A DNA stretch of 64,000 nt from Pontibacter roseus DSM 17521 (GCF_000373265.1 NZ_KB890762.1:940833-1004832); one strand, 5' to 3'. Positions 24,692 through 34,201 are shown, counted from the first letter of the stretch. Translations and numbers: made by a program. The notes: generated from the sequence alone by a model not told the origin.

Positions 24692-25372
24692 TTACTTCTG
24701 AATAGTCCGGAGTACCATGTGGGTCAGGAAATCCTCCAGCTTGTCCTCGTTGCTATCGCGCAGGTCAGTCAGCGAGGGCAGGTGCAGAGCGAAGAACTTC
24801 TGGTAATGGGCGCTCTCCGCTACCGTAGACACCAACGAGGCCGGGTACTTGTAGTCTGGGTTGATTTCCAGCACGATGTCGGCTATGCGCTTGCAGAGCC
24901 GCTTGTAACTCAAGAAGAAACCCTCTTTGTTGTTCTCGTCCACCTCCTTGTTCAGGTAAGCCTTGGCTGACTCCGCCACCACGATGCGCTGCAGCGCCGC
25001 CTCGTCGATGTGTCCGAACTCCAGGTCGTTCTCCACCTTGCCCGCTAGGATGCGGATGGCGATTCTGAGCCTCTCCTCCGGCGGCCGGACATTGTTGGTG
25101 GCAAACACCAGCCGGTATTCCAGCCAGTTCCAGTACCAGGAAATCAGGTAGGAGAGCAGCATGTGTTTGCTCTCAAAATACCGGTAGATGGTCGCCTCGG
25201 TGGTTCCTATCCTGTCCGCCAGCTTTTTAAAAGTGAAAGCCTCCAGCCCCAGCTCGTCTATCAGCACGATACCGTGCCGGACGATGTCGCGCCCTTTTGC
25301 AGAGGTCTCCGGGTCTTTGAGGTATACCTTCTCCTCTACCCTGATTTTAATATTCGCCAGCAAGTTCTTCAT
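24692..25372 (-). CDS. TetR/AcrR-family regulator
   Basis: 226 residues. The HTH reads AFTFKKLADRIGTTEATIYRYFESK. A 35-residue Lys/Glu-rich extension precedes it, and the C-terminal helical domain includes WYWNWLEYRLVFATNN. The start lies 26 bases inside the end of the carbonic anhydrase gene, so the two genes are one minus-strand unit. Association of a carbonic anhydrase with a TetR regulator in this overlap is unusual; the ligand is unknown. Confidence 0.9.
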   Translation of the reverse strand: MKNLLANIKIRVEEKVYLKDPETSAKGRDIVRHGIVLIDELGLEAFTFKKLADRIGTTEATIYRYFESKHMLLSYLISWYWNWLEYRLVFATNNVRPPEERLRIAIRILAGKVENDLEFGHIDEAALQRIVVAESAKAYLNKEVDENNKEGFFLSYKRLCKRIADIVLEINPDYKYPASLVSTVAESAHYQKFFALHLPSLTDLRDSNEDKLEDFLTHMVLRTIQK

Positions 25373-26018
25373 TCAATACCTCGCTTATGCCCTTAGTATG
25401 GTCGTAGAACGTGACAATACCTGTCTCCACATCGTACATGGCGCCCACGATGCCAATCTCACCGCTCTCAATCATTTCCCGGAGGATGTGGCTCCTCTTC
25501 TTGATTTCCTCCACCATACGCAACACGTTGACCTCGGCCACCTTCTCCACGAACTCCGCGTTCTGTGCAGTTCTGTCCCCCGCGTACGCCACGGCTTTGA
25601 TGGCAGGCTCTATCTTGTCGAGCAGGCCGGTCAGGTTACCTAGCTGCACATGGTCACAGGCGCCTTTCACGGCGCCGCACTTGCTGTGCCCCAGCACCAC
25701 AATCAGCTTAGAGCCAGCCACCTTGCAGGCAAACTCCATACTTCCCAGGATGTCTTCGTTCACGATGTTGCCGGCGATGCGGGTACTGAAGATGTCACCC
25801 AGGCCTTGGTCGAAAATCAACTCAGCGGAGGTGCGGGAATCTATGCAGCTCAGCACGATAGCGAAAGGATACTGCCCTTCGGAGGTCTCGTTGACCTGCT
25901 GCAGCAGGTTGCGGTTCACCTTCAGGTTGCTCACAAACCTTCTGTTGCCTTCCAGCAGGATTTCCTTTGCCCTTTCCGGCGTCAGTTCCGCCTGCGTTTC
26001 TCTGTTCTGTGTTCTCAT
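25347..26018 (-). CDS. Beta-class carbonic anhydrase
   Basis: Interconverts CO2 and bicarbonate in the cytoplasm; 223 residues. Zinc ligands are visible as Cys in VLSCIDSRTS and His and Cys in VLGHSKCGAV, with the Asp-Arg dyad in the first motif. The segment TRIAGNIVNEDILGSMEF is also typical. No signal peptide is present. It overlaps the downstream TetR gene by 26 bases and is divergent from the PLP decarboxylase with a 200-base shared promoter region. Confidence 0.95.
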   Translation of the reverse strand: MRTQNRETQAELTPERAKEILLEGNRRFVSNLKVNRNLLQQVNETSEGQYPFAIVLSCIDSRTSAELIFDQGLGDIFSTRIAGNIVNEDILGSMEFACKVAGSKLIVVLGHSKCGAVKGACDHVQLGNLTGLLDKIEPAIKAVAYAGDRTAQNAEFVEKVAEVNVLRMVEEIKKRSHILREMIESGEIGIVGAMYDVETGIVTFYDHTKGISEVLNEELAGEY

Positions 26019-26218
26019 CTATTTGCTATATCTATGGTGGGTTGCTGCTGCTTTTCAGTGGGTAGAGGTGACCGCCTGCTGGTAATCGCCTTAAAACAAT
26101 AGCTTTACTATTACAATACAAAGTAAAGCATTGATATGTTCTGAATCCAAATCTATTTTTAATGATGCATGTCATTGCTTTTGGTCAAGCATACCTTTAA
26201 ATCGCAGCCTGAAACATT

Positions 26219-27493
26219 ATGCTTGATTATATGCAGCAGTGGCCAAAACTCAGCAAAGACACCATCCGGACCATCGTGTTCAATGCCCTGGAGGAGAACG
26301 TGAACTTCTATGAGGAGAACATCCTGGGTATACCCGGCTCCCACCTCGACAACAAAGTATTTTACCAGGACGCCCCTTTCCTGAAGGATGCCCCTTACCT
26401 GACGGCGCTCATCCACAATCCCAACCACATCGGCTGCCATACCCTCGAGAAGTCGGAGTCGTTTTTCAAGGGCACCCACCAGCTGGAGCGGGAATTGATA
26501 GCCCTGTGCGCCGAGCAGATTCTGCAGGCAGAGGCAGAGAGCTGCGACGGCTACGTGGCGGCGGGCGGGACGGAGGCCAACCTGCAGGCCATCTGGATTT
26601 ACCGCAACTACTTCCGCAACCGCTACGGTGTCAGCAACGACAGCATCTGCATCCTCTGCTCCCGCGACAGCCACTACTCCATGAGCAAGGCCGCCAACGT
26701 ATTCAATCTAGATATCGCTTTTGTGCAAGTAGAAGACGACACTCGAAGCCTGAACGAGGAGCACCTGCAGCAGGTGATACAAGAGAAAAAAACACAAGGC
26801 AAGAACCATTTTATTGTGGTGGCCAACATGATGACAACCATGTTTGGCTCAGTGGATAACGTAGACACGTATACAGCAGCACTTGAAGCCCATGGCTGCC
26901 TGTTTAGGATGCACGTGGATGCCGCCTTCGGAGGTTTCCTCTACCCTTTCACCAACCCGGACAATACGCTCAACTTCCGGAATAAACATATTACCTCTGT
27001 CACGCTTGATGCGCACAAGATGGTGCAGGCACCCTACGGCACAGGCATCTTCCTGATACGGAAAGGCTTTATGCAGCACGCCAACACCAAGGAGGCCAGC
27101 TACGTCGAGGGCGAGGACTATACCTTAATTGGCAGTCGCTCCGGTGCCAACGCCATCGCCGTGTGGATGATTCTGATGACCTACGGGCGCTACGGCTGGG
27201 AAGAGAAAACCACCACCCTGCTGAATCGGGCCGCCTGGCTGACCCATGAACTGGACAAAGCAGGCATCGCCTACTACCGCGACCCCTTCTCCAACATCAT
27301 CACCATCCGGAGCGGGTTTCTGAACAAGGAAATCGCTACCCGCTACGGCCTTGTGCCCGACAACCACCAGCAGCCTAACTGGTACAAAGTGGTGGTAATG
27401 GACCATGTCACCATCGACCGGCTACTCCCGCTGCTGCAGGAACTGCAAGCCTACCAGGAACAGAACTGCTTGCTGGAACGCGAGCAGGTATAG
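26219..27493 (+). CDS. PLP-dependent amino-acid decarboxylase-like enzyme
   Basis: 424 residues, fold-type I, group II decarboxylase family (glutamate/aromatic amino acid type). PLP-contact motifs are GYVAAGGTEANLQAIW, RDSHYSMSKAANVF, HVDAAFGGFLYPF and the Schiff-base Lys267 in TLDAHKMVQAPYGTG. The substrate cannot be read from sequence. Its stop codon TAG is the first part of a tandem AGGTAT array. A strong terminator follows. Confidence 0.92.
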   Translation: MLDYMQQWPKLSKDTIRTIVFNALEENVNFYEENILGIPGSHLDNKVFYQDAPFLKDAPYLTALIHNPNHIGCHTLEKSESFFKGTHQLERELIALCAEQILQAEAESCDGYVAAGGTEANLQAIWIYRNYFRNRYGVSNDSICILCSRDSHYSMSKAANVFNLDIAFVQVEDDTRSLNEEHLQQVIQEKKTQGKNHFIVVANMMTTMFGSVDNVDTYTAALEAHGCLFRMHVDAAFGGFLYPFTNPDNTLNFRNKHITSVTLDAHKMVQAPYGTGIFLIRKGFMQHANTKEASYVEGEDYTLIGSRSGANAIAVWMILMTYGRYGWEEKTTTLLNRAAWLTHELDKAGIAYYRDPFSNIITIRSGFLNKEIATRYGLVPDNHQQPNWYKVVVMDHVTIDRLLPLLQELQAYQEQNCLLEREQV

Positions 27494-27521
27494 GTATAGG
27501 TATAGGTATAGGTATAGGTGT
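27486..27521. repeat. Tandem AGGTAT microsatellite
   Basis: Five perfect AGGTAT units and one AGGTGT unit in tandem. The first two units contain the final Val codon and TAG stop of the decarboxylase gene. The unit is the over-represented motif of this window. Confidence 0.95.
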
Positions 27522-27523
27522 AG

Positions 27524-27565
27524 AACAGGCGAGGCTCCCATTGCAGGAGCCTCGCCTGTTTTTTG
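27524..27565 (+). terminator. Rho-independent terminator
   Basis: A 15 bp perfect stem (AACAGGCGAGGCTCC and complement) with a 7-nt loop is followed by TTTTT. Confidence 0.92.
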
Positions 27566-27580
27566 TATTGTGCAGTGTTC

Positions 27581-28828
27581 TTAAGCCAGTTCCAGCGCCT
27601 GCTTGCCGGCCGCCGCACCGGTTCCCTGGTAGTGCTGCAGGAAGAGGGCCAGTTTATCCATGGTTTGGCTCAGTTCCTCCGGCTGCGGCAGGTATACAAT
27701 GCGGAAGTGGTCGGGCTGCGCCCAGTTGAAGCCGCTGCCCTGCACCAGTAGCACATGCTGCTCCCGCAGGAAGTCCAGCACAAAGGCCTGGTCATCGGCA
27801 ATGTTGTAGCGTTTCACATCTATCTTCGGGAAGAGGTAAAAGGCGCCCTTCGGCTTCACACAGGTGATGCCGGGTATAGCGGTGAGTTTGTCGTAGCAGA
27901 TATCGCGCTGCTGCCGGAGCCGGCCCGTCGGCAGCACCAGATCGTGCATGTGCTGGGGCCCCTCTAGGGCGGCCTGTATGGCGAACTGCGCCGGCACGTT
28001 GCTGCACACCCGCAGGCTGGCCATCGTGTTCAGTCCGTCGATGTAGCTTTTTGCCTTAGCTTTGTTGCCGCTCACCAGCATCCAGCCCGCCCGGAAGCCA
28101 GCCGCCAGGTAGTTCTTGGAGAGGCCGCTGAAGGTTACGGTCAGCACCTCGTCGGAGAAGGTGGCCGTGGAGCGGTATTCTACCTCATCGTACAGAATCT
28201 TATCGTAAATCTCATCTGAGAAGACGACCAGGTTGTGCGCTGCCGCCAGTTCCACCAGTTCCTGCAGCAGTTCCGGCGCGTATACCGCGCCGGTTGGGTT
28301 GTTCGGGTTGATGATGACGATGGCCTTGGTGCGGCTCGTGAGCTTGCTTTTGATGTCGGCCAGGTCCGGGTTCCAGTCCGAGGCCTCATCGCAGAGGTAG
28401 TGTACCGCCTTACCTCCCGAAAAGCGCACCGCCGCCGTCCAGAGCGGGTAGTCCGGCGAAGGCACCAACACCTCGTCGCCCTCGTTGAGCAGCCCCTGCA
28501 CCGCATGCAGGATGAGCTCGCTCACCCCGTTCCCGATGGAGATGTCGTCGGTATGGATACCGTGTATGCCTTTGGCGGAATAATAGTCTTTGATGGCCTC
28601 GCGGGCCGACAGGATGCCTTTGTGGTCAGAATAGCCCTGGGCCTGGCGCAGGTTCTCTATCACACTTTGGGTCACTTCCTCCGGCGCATCGAATCCAAAG
28701 GGGGTCGGGTTGCCGATGTTCAGTTTGGTGATGCGGTGGCCTTCAGACTCCAGTTCTTTCGCCTTCTCATATATAGGCCCGCACAGTTCGTACTGAACTG
28801 CATCGAGCCGCGTGCTGCGCTGTATCAT
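27581..28828 (-). CDS. alaA: AlaA-type pyridoxal-phosphate aminotransferase
   Basis: 415 residues, class I/II aminotransferase. Family motifs: LNIGNPTPFGFDAPEEV, GYSDHKGILSAREAI, GNGVSELI, PSPDYPLWTAAVR, INPNNPTGAVY, SDEIYDKILYD and the Schiff-base Lys in FSGLSKNYLAAGFRAGW. It matches the AlaA group (glutamate-pyruvate transamination, alanine synthesis). It is monocistronic on the minus strand. The alanine dehydrogenase gene at 48.7 kb provides the other alanine/pyruvate route in this window. Confidence 0.93.
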   Translation of the reverse strand: MIQRSTRLDAVQYELCGPIYEKAKELESEGHRITKLNIGNPTPFGFDAPEEVTQSVIENLRQAQGYSDHKGILSAREAIKDYYSAKGIHGIHTDDISIGNGVSELILHAVQGLLNEGDEVLVPSPDYPLWTAAVRFSGGKAVHYLCDEASDWNPDLADIKSKLTSRTKAIVIINPNNPTGAVYAPELLQELVELAAAHNLVVFSDEIYDKILYDEVEYRSTATFSDEVLTVTFSGLSKNYLAAGFRAGWMLVSGNKAKAKSYIDGLNTMASLRVCSNVPAQFAIQAALEGPQHMHDLVLPTGRLRQQRDICYDKLTAIPGITCVKPKGAFYLFPKIDVKRYNIADDQAFVLDFLREQHVLLVQGSGFNWAQPDHFRIVYLPQPEELSQTMDKLALFLQHYQGTGAAAGKQALELA

Positions 28829-29120
28829 GTAGGTATAAATTTCTCCAAATTTAGCGCTTTAGGCCATATTACAAACAAAGAGCCTTGGCTAAAAGCAGGT
28901 GTGCTATCCGGCAACAACAAAGCCTCCATCTAAGATTCCCCGCAGCGTCTCCCGTGATTAACAATAGATGCTATGCAGCGGTATGGCTATGCAACGACTC
29001 ATGTTAAACCTAGGCTTTATCTGAATTCCAGGTATAGCATGTCTATTAATCTCTTATACAAGCATCACTAAGCTATCGGGTCAGGCTCTTCCTTCTCTGC
29101 TATACCTGCTTGATTTTTTC

Positions 29121-29576
29121 CTAACGCGCTTCCTCCGAATGCAAGGGCACCACTTCGTACCCGCCTTCCGGGAGCAGGCGCACCAGGTATAGCCTGTCAA
29201 ACCCCTCGTCGAGCGTGGGCTTGACGAGCCGCTTCAGGGTACCGTAGATGCCGCGCTCCGGAATCAGGTGCCTGCCACTGCGCTGGCTGTTGCGCCCGAC
29301 CGCCTCCTTCACCCCCGTCTCAAAGTAATAGCCCACCACCTCGTAACGCGCCGCCTTCGCCCAGTCAATGTACCGCTTCCGCTCCTCCAGCGTGGGGTTG
29401 GTGTTGTCCACCACGAAGCGCATCTGGGTCTTCAGGCAGCTTGTCAGAAAGAGGTGCTCCCGGTGGCGGGTGCGCAGCAAATCCAGGCTGATGCGCACGT
29501 GCGTGTCAAAAAAGTGCTCCTTGTAGAAGGAGGACTTCCCACTGGCTTGTATTCCGCAAAAGATAATCGCCTGCAT
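29121..29576 (-). CDS. Pnk-like AAA/P-loop kinase
   Basis: 151 residues from ATG 29576 (an upstream ATG at 29615 would add 13). The Walker A motif GIQASGKSSFYKEHF starts right after the chosen start, as in related kinases. VVDNTNPTLEERKRYI is the Walker-B-type segment of the polynucleotide-kinase/zeta-toxin-like fold, and RNSQRSGRHLIPERGIYGTL contains a lid Arg cluster. Likely role: nucleic-acid 5' end or small-molecule phosphorylation. It is divergent from umuDC across the palindrome at 29649. Confidence 0.85.
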   Translation of the reverse strand: MQAIIFCGIQASGKSSFYKEHFFDTHVRISLDLLRTRHREHLFLTSCLKTQMRFVVDNTNPTLEERKRYIDWAKAARYEVVGYYFETGVKEAVGRNSQRSGRHLIPERGIYGTLKRLVKPTLDEGFDRLYLVRLLPEGGYEVVPLHSEEAR

Positions 29577-29648
29577 GCCCTGCTTTCCCTGGTTTTCTAC
29601 TCCCTTTACTGGCATGGCTGCTGCTGAGTTGACATCCTGTAAAACTAA

Positions 29649-29667
29649 ATACTAAAAATTTTAGTAT
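29649..29667. promoter_or_regulatory. 19 bp palindrome between kinase and umuD, candidate SOS operator
   Basis: ATACTAAAAATTTTAGTAT is a 9 bp perfect dyad around a single A. It lies 76 bases before umuD and 72 bases before the kinase start, inside an AT-rich divergent promoter region. Position suggests a LexA-like or other repressor site. The sequence differs from the known E. coli or Bacillus SOS boxes, so the regulator is not identified. Confidence 0.55.
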
Positions 29668-29743
29668 AAAATGACAACTATATTAGCAAAACCTATATAT
29701 ATTTGAGCCTTGTGCCGCGAGAGCGGCCTCACCAAACAACACT

Positions 29744-30214
29744 ATGGAAAAAATACATACACCCTATCCCCTGCCCTACAGCCTGGAGCTGCTGCCCCTG
29801 CACCCGGCGGAGTTACTGGAATTGCCCATCAGCCAGAGTTACGTGGCCGCCGGTTTTCCCTCACCCGCCGATGATTACCTCGAAGACAAGATAAACCTGC
29901 AACAAGTCCTCATCCACAACCCCACGGCCACCTTCCTGATGCGGGTGCGGGGCGAGTCGATGCGCGACGCCCGCCTGCACGATGGCGATATACTGGTGGT
30001 GGACCGCTCCCTGAAGCCGCGCGACGGGCACATCATCATCGGGGTGGTGGACGGCGAGTTCACTGTAAAGCGGCTGCTCCAGAAAGGGCCCAAGCTATAC
30101 CTGCAACCGGCCAACGAGGCCTACCCGCCCATGGAGATAACCGAGGAAATGGATTTCAAACCCTGGGGCGTGGTGGTATGGTCGCTCCACAAAGTGAACG
30201 GCTGCCATGACTAG
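29744..30214 (+). CDS. umuD: UmuD-like S24 self-cleaving protein
   Basis: A 156-residue S24-family protein that cleaves itself to activate error-prone polymerase V. Catalytic Ser72 ([10 protein letters not shown]) and Lys109 (FTVKRLL) and the cleavage pair Ala36-Gly37 ([11 protein letters not shown]) are all present. Spacing between them equals E. coli UmuD (24/25, 60, 97) shifted by 12. There is no DNA-binding domain, which separates it from LexA. The stop overlaps the umuC start by 8 bases, so the pair is translationally coupled. Confidence 0.95.
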   Translation: MEKIHTPYPLPYSLELLPLHPAELLELPISQSYVAAGFPSPADDYLEDKINLQQVLIHNPTATFLMRVRGESMRDARLHDGDILVVDRSLKPRDGHIIIGVVDGEFTVKRLLQKGPKLYLQPANEAYPPMEITEEMDFKPWGVVVWSLHKVNGCHD

Positions 30215-31523
30215 TCTCTTCGCCCTTGTGGACTGCAACAACTTCTACGCCTCCTGCGAGCGAGTTTTCGACCCAAAGCTGGAAGGCAAACCCATCGTGG
30301 TGCTCTCCAATAACGACGGTTGCATCATCGCGCGCTCCAACGAGGCCAAGGCGCTGGGCATACAGATGGGCGAACCGGCCTTTAAAGCAAAGGATGTGAT
30401 AGAACAGCACAACGTACACGTTTTCAGCAGCAACTATACCTTGTATGGCGATATGTCGGCGCGGGTCATGCAGACGCTAGGGCAGTTCACACCTAACCTG
30501 GAGGTATACTCCATCGACGAGGCCTTCCTGGACTTGGGCAACTTCTACGGCCGCGACCTGAACCAGTACGCCGGGGAAATGCGCCATACCGTCAGGACCT
30601 GGACAGGTATACCGGTGTCGGTGGGTGTGGCGCCTACCAAGACATTGGCGAAGCTGGCCAACCGGCTCTCCAAGAAATCAAAAAAGGCGGATGGGGTGCT
30701 GGTGCTAACCGACAAGCGGCACATCGAGGAAGCTTTGCGGCGAACCGAAATCAGCGACGTGTGGGGCATTGGCCGTCGCTACGCCAAAAAGCTGGCCGGC
30801 TTCGGCATCCATACCGCGCTGGATTTGCGCAACGCCTCTGACACGTTCGTCAAGAAGCACCTGACGGTGGTAGGGCTGCGCACCGTGCGGGAACTGCGTG
30901 GCGAGCCCTGCCTGGACCTGGAGCTGGCAGCGCCGAATAAGCAGAACATCTGCACCTCCCGCTCCTTCGGCAGCGCCGTCACCTCACTTTCGCAGCTGCA
31001 GGAGGCCACAGCCAACTATGCCTCGCGCTGTGCCGCCAAGCTGCGGCGGCAGAAGAGCTGCGCGGGCGCCATCACGGTGTTTTTGGAAACCAACCGTTTT
31101 CGGGAGGCAGACGCCCAGTACTTCAACAGCAAGACCATCGCCCTGCCCACAGCCAGCAGCAGCACCCTGGAGTTAATCCATTATGCTAGTCTGGCCTTGC
31201 AGGCGCTCTATAAGCCCGGCTACCGCTACAAGAAGAGCGGTGTGATTGTGTCGGAGCTGCGGCCGCAGAACCAGGTGCAGGCCTCCCTCCTCGACACCAT
31301 AGACCGCGACAAGCACCAGCGCCTCATGCAGACCCTCGACAAGCTCAACAGCGCCTGGGGCCGCGATGCGGTCACCTGCGCCGCCCAAGGCACCACCCGC
31401 CCCTGGCAACTGAAATGCGAGAAGAAATCTCCCTGTTATACCACGCAGCTAAAGGGACTCCTGTGGGTTGGAGCAGGGGCAGAACTGCACCTACCGTTGG
31501 CACCGCAGCTAGGCTATACCTGA
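30207..31523 (+). CDS. umuC: Y-family DNA polymerase V subunit
   Basis: 438 residues, the catalytic subunit of translesion DNA polymerase V. Active-site acids are Asp9 in [15 protein letters not shown] and Asp104/Glu105 in [11 protein letters not shown]. The fingers and palm show [18 protein letters not shown], the HhH region shows [13 protein letters not shown], and the little finger follows. The C-terminal tail ([14 protein letters not shown]) is the usual UmuC end. It overlaps umuD. Downstream lies repeat DNA and no third gene. Confidence 0.96.
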   Translation: MTSLFALVDCNNFYASCERVFDPKLEGKPIVVLSNNDGCIIARSNEAKALGIQMGEPAFKAKDVIEQHNVHVFSSNYTLYGDMSARVMQTLGQFTPNLEVYSIDEAFLDLGNFYGRDLNQYAGEMRHTVRTWTGIPVSVGVAPTKTLAKLANRLSKKSKKADGVLVLTDKRHIEEALRRTEISDVWGIGRRYAKKLAGFGIHTALDLRNASDTFVKKHLTVVGLRTVRELRGEPCLDLELAAPNKQNICTSRSFGSAVTSLSQLQEATANYASRCAAKLRRQKSCAGAITVFLETNRFREADAQYFNSKTIALPTASSSTLELIHYASLALQALYKPGYRYKKSGVIVSELRPQNQVQASLLDTIDRDKHQRLMQTLDKLNSAWGRDAVTCAAQGTTRPWQLKCEKKSPCYTTQLKGLLWVGAGAELHLPLAPQLGYT

Positions 31524-32198
31524 CATGCATGATGCTACTCCTGATTTAGGTTTCGTAGCGGGAGCTTTCCCAGTTGCTCGCTGAATCGTTTCATCGCTTC
31601 GCCTGTGCGGCGGGCACCTACTTTTTTCCTTGATGAAAAAGTAGGCAAAAAAAATCAAGGCGCTCCAAACTCGCTGAACGCTCGAACAGTGGAGCGCCAC
31701 AAAGTGCACCTGGCCCACGCCGCCGCTCTGTTGCTGCTGTTGTAAGTATGCTTTGCTATACCTGCCAGTGATAATTTGCTACAGCGCCTATACCTTAGAA
31801 AGAGCTATACCAGAAAGTCCCCCTTCGAAGGGGGCAGGGGGATGTTAATCGGTGCGCGGGTTCTGCACTAGAGAGGGAATCAATACCAGTCGCGCAGCCA
31901 GAGCCTGCAGCTAAGAAGTGTCCTATCCAATCCTCAGGTGGAGCGCGAGCGGCAGCCGATAGACAGGCATGATACACAGCGCGAGGCCAAAGGACGAAAC
32001 CCCCGCGGCTGGAGCGCTCAAGCTAGAGCCATGAAACGATAGGTATAGGAGCACCGGGAGAGCGCGGACTACGCCAGCAGCAGACTTGCAACGAGACTTG
32101 AATAAACGCTAAAGAAGTAGCAGCCGGCGACTATGAAGCATGCCAGATTTCTCGTTGCTACCGAAATGACAAGATTAGAATCAGTGAAACCATCAAAC
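31524..32198. other. Repeat-bearing intergenic region
   Basis: About 675 bases without a convincing gene. It contains the shortened copy of the composite repeat (31574-31761), a perfect palindrome CCCCCTTCGAAGGGGG at 31819-31834, and four GGTATA-type motifs. Frames in this region are repeat-derived. Sequence from 32133 is an alternative N-terminus of the radical SAM gene and is not favoured. Confidence 0.65.
31574..31761 (+). repeat. Composite non-coding repeat, copy 3 (short)
   Basis: Carries TTGCTCGCTGA, GCCTGTGCGGCGGGCACC, the CCTACTTTTTT/AAAAAGTAGG hairpin, ATCAAGGCGCTCC and ACAGTGGAGCGCCA, in the same order as the other two copies. The GTCATTCC-flanked half is missing. Confidence 0.85.
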
Positions 32199-33269
32199 AT
32201 GGACACTATGAAGGCAGAAGAATACTTGAAAGGACGCGGCGCGCAGTACAATCCCGCTAACCCATACCTCAAACAGGAATACGTGGCCGCACACATCGAG
32301 GGGCTGGACGAGCCGATGCTCTCCAACAGCAAAACGGAGTTCTTCACCGAGCACCCCAAGAAGATTGTGAATAAGGTGGACAGCCCGGACTTAGGTCTCA
32401 CCTATTCCATGAATCCCTACCAGGGCTGCGAGCACGGCTGCATCTACTGCTATGCCCGCAACACGCATCAATACTGGGGCTACGGCGCTGGTCTGGATTT
32501 CGAGCGGAAAATCATCGTCAAGGAAAATGCGCCGGAGGTGTTGGCCCGGCAACTGGAGAACCAGAAGTGGCAGGTGATGCCCATCATGCTAGCCGGCAAC
32601 ACCGACTGCTATCAGCCCATCGAGGCGAAGAAAAAGCTGACGCGCCGCATGCTGGAAGTGCTCCTGCAGTACCGCCACCCGGTGAGCATCATCACTAAAA
32701 ACGCGCTCATCCTCCGAGACCAGGACCTGCTGCAGCAACTCAATCAACTGGACCTGGTCCACGTGAACATCAGCATCACCACCCTGGATGAGCAGCTGCG
32801 ACAGAAACTGGAGCCCCGCACCGCCTCCAGCGTCAAACGCCTGCAGGTAGTGAAACAACTGGCAGATGCCGGTATACCTGTCAACGTGATGGTGGCCCCC
32901 ATCATTCCCGGCCTCAACGATTCCGAAATCCCGGCCATCATCAAAAGCGCGGCGGAGGCAGGTGCCAGCAGCGCCGCCTATACCATCGTGCGGCTCAACG
33001 GCAGCATCGGCCCCATCTTCGAAGACTGGATTCGGCAGGCCTTTCCCGACCGGGCAGACAAGGTGCTCAGCCAGATTGCGGACTGCCACGGCGGGCAGCT
33101 CAACGACAGCCGCTTCGGTACGCGCATGCACGGCGAGGGGAAGTTTGCCGAAGCGATAAGCAGGCTGTTCAAGATGAGCCGGAACAGGTACATGGCAGGC
33201 CGCAGCATGAAACCCTACAACTATAACCACTTCTGTACCAGAGCAGGTATACAGACCTCCCTGTTCTAA
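32199..33269 (+). CDS. PA0069-family radical SAM protein
   Basis: 356 residues from ATG 32199. The cluster motif CxxxCxxC is Cys77, Cys81 and Cys84 in GCEHGCIYCYARNTHQYWGY, a signature of the PA0069/Rv2578c group, often described as SplB-like. Other marks are GRGAQYNPANPY at the N-terminus and GNTDCYQPIEAKKKLTRR. The reaction is not established; a DNA-repair link has been suggested from similarity to spore photoproduct lyase. A frame open from 32133 would add 22 residues, but GRGAQYNPANPY conservation favours the later start. It shares a 22 bp terminator with the convergent Mn catalase. Confidence 0.92.
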   Translation: MDTMKAEEYLKGRGAQYNPANPYLKQEYVAAHIEGLDEPMLSNSKTEFFTEHPKKIVNKVDSPDLGLTYSMNPYQGCEHGCIYCYARNTHQYWGYGAGLDFERKIIVKENAPEVLARQLENQKWQVMPIMLAGNTDCYQPIEAKKKLTRRMLEVLLQYRHPVSIITKNALILRDQDLLQQLNQLDLVHVNISITTLDEQLRQKLEPRTASSVKRLQVVKQLADAGIPVNVMVAPIIPGLNDSEIPAIIKSAAEAGASSAAYTIVRLNGSIGPIFEDWIRQAFPDRADKVLSQIADCHGGQLNDSRFGTRMHGEGKFAEAISRLFKMSRNRYMAGRSMKPYNYNHFCTRAGIQTSLF

Positions 33270-33319
33270 AAGTTGAAGCGGATGCAGGTAATCTAGACCT
33301 GCATCCGCTTCAACTTTTA
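33269..33319. terminator. Bidirectional 22 bp terminator
   Basis: A 22 bp perfect stem with a 7-nt loop (AATCTAG) begins on the last base of the radical SAM stop codon and has AAAA/TTTT ends. It serves both convergent genes. Confidence 0.92.
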
Positions 33320-33334
33320 GGTATAGCCTCAAGC

Positions 33335-34201
33335 TTAGAAAGCGCCTTTTATCTTGTTAAAGATGCCGGCCCGACCGTCTAGCTGCTCCACCTGCGCATG
33401 GCCGCGTGGGTCCGGTGGGCTGAGCTTTGGTTCGCCCCCAATAGGGTCAGCAGGGATTACACTGAACTCGCCCTTGCCGTCCATGGACTTGCCTTTCGCC
33501 CATCGGGCGTCGGTCTCGGACATGCGGTCGATGTGGGTGCTCACAAAGGTATAGTTGAAATCCTGGTTCTCCTGTGCCTGCGGAAAGCTGTTCGGGATGG
33601 GATGTACGCCGTGCAGGCCCCCAAGTTCCTCGAGCACCGCCAGCCACTGGTTCTGGTGCATGGTGTCACGCGCAATCAGGAAAGAGAGCATGTCCTTCAT
33701 ACCCGGGTCATCGGTGGCTTCCCACAAGCGGGTGGCCAGCAGGCGTCCGGTCGATTCGGCCATCACGTTGGCGTACATATCGGCGGCCAGGTTACCGCTG
33801 CTCACAATCCAAGAACCGTTGAAGGGGTTGCCGTTGCTGTCCACGGCCATGGCACCCAGCCCCGCCGACAGCACGTGCTGTGGGTTCATACCTCCCATGA
33901 CGGCCCCAATCATCTTGTCTTTGGCCATCTCCTCCTTCAAGGACAGGGGTGCCCCCTCCAGGTTGAGCGCCACGGCGGTGGCCAGCATCTCGATGTGGGC
34001 TATCTCCTCTGTGCCGGTCTCCAGCAGCATGTCGCGGTATCGGGCGGGCCCCCTGCTGTTCCAAGCCTGGAAGAGGTACTGCATACACACCCGCATCTCC
34101 CCTTCTATGCCTCCAATGGCCTGCTGCAACATCCTGGCGAAGGTCGGATTGGGCTTCTCAACCCTTACTTTGTACTGTAGTTTGTGATCATGATAAAACA
34201 T
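33335..34201 (-). CDS. Manganese catalase
   Basis: 288 residues of the non-haem di-manganese catalase family, which converts H2O2 to water and oxygen. The four-helix ferritin-like core supplies Mn ligands in GGIEGEMRVCMQYLFQ, ETGTEEIAHIEML, ANVMAESTGRLLATRL and LIARDTMHQNQWL. No signal peptide is present. It is monocistronic with an AT-rich upstream region. Together with the haloperoxidase-like protein and umuDC, it points to a peroxide- and damage-prone lifestyle. Confidence 0.95.
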   Translation of the reverse strand: MFYHDHKLQYKVRVEKPNPTFARMLQQAIGGIEGEMRVCMQYLFQAWNSRGPARYRDMLLETGTEEIAHIEMLATAVALNLEGAPLSLKEEMAKDKMIGAVMGGMNPQHVLSAGLGAMAVDSNGNPFNGSWIVSSGNLAADMYANVMAESTGRLLATRLWEATDDPGMKDMLSFLIARDTMHQNQWLAVLEELGGLHGVHPIPNSFPQAQENQDFNYTFVSTHIDRMSETDARWAKGKSMDGKGEFSVIPADPIGGEPKLSPPDPRGHAQVEQLDGRAGIFNKIKGAF

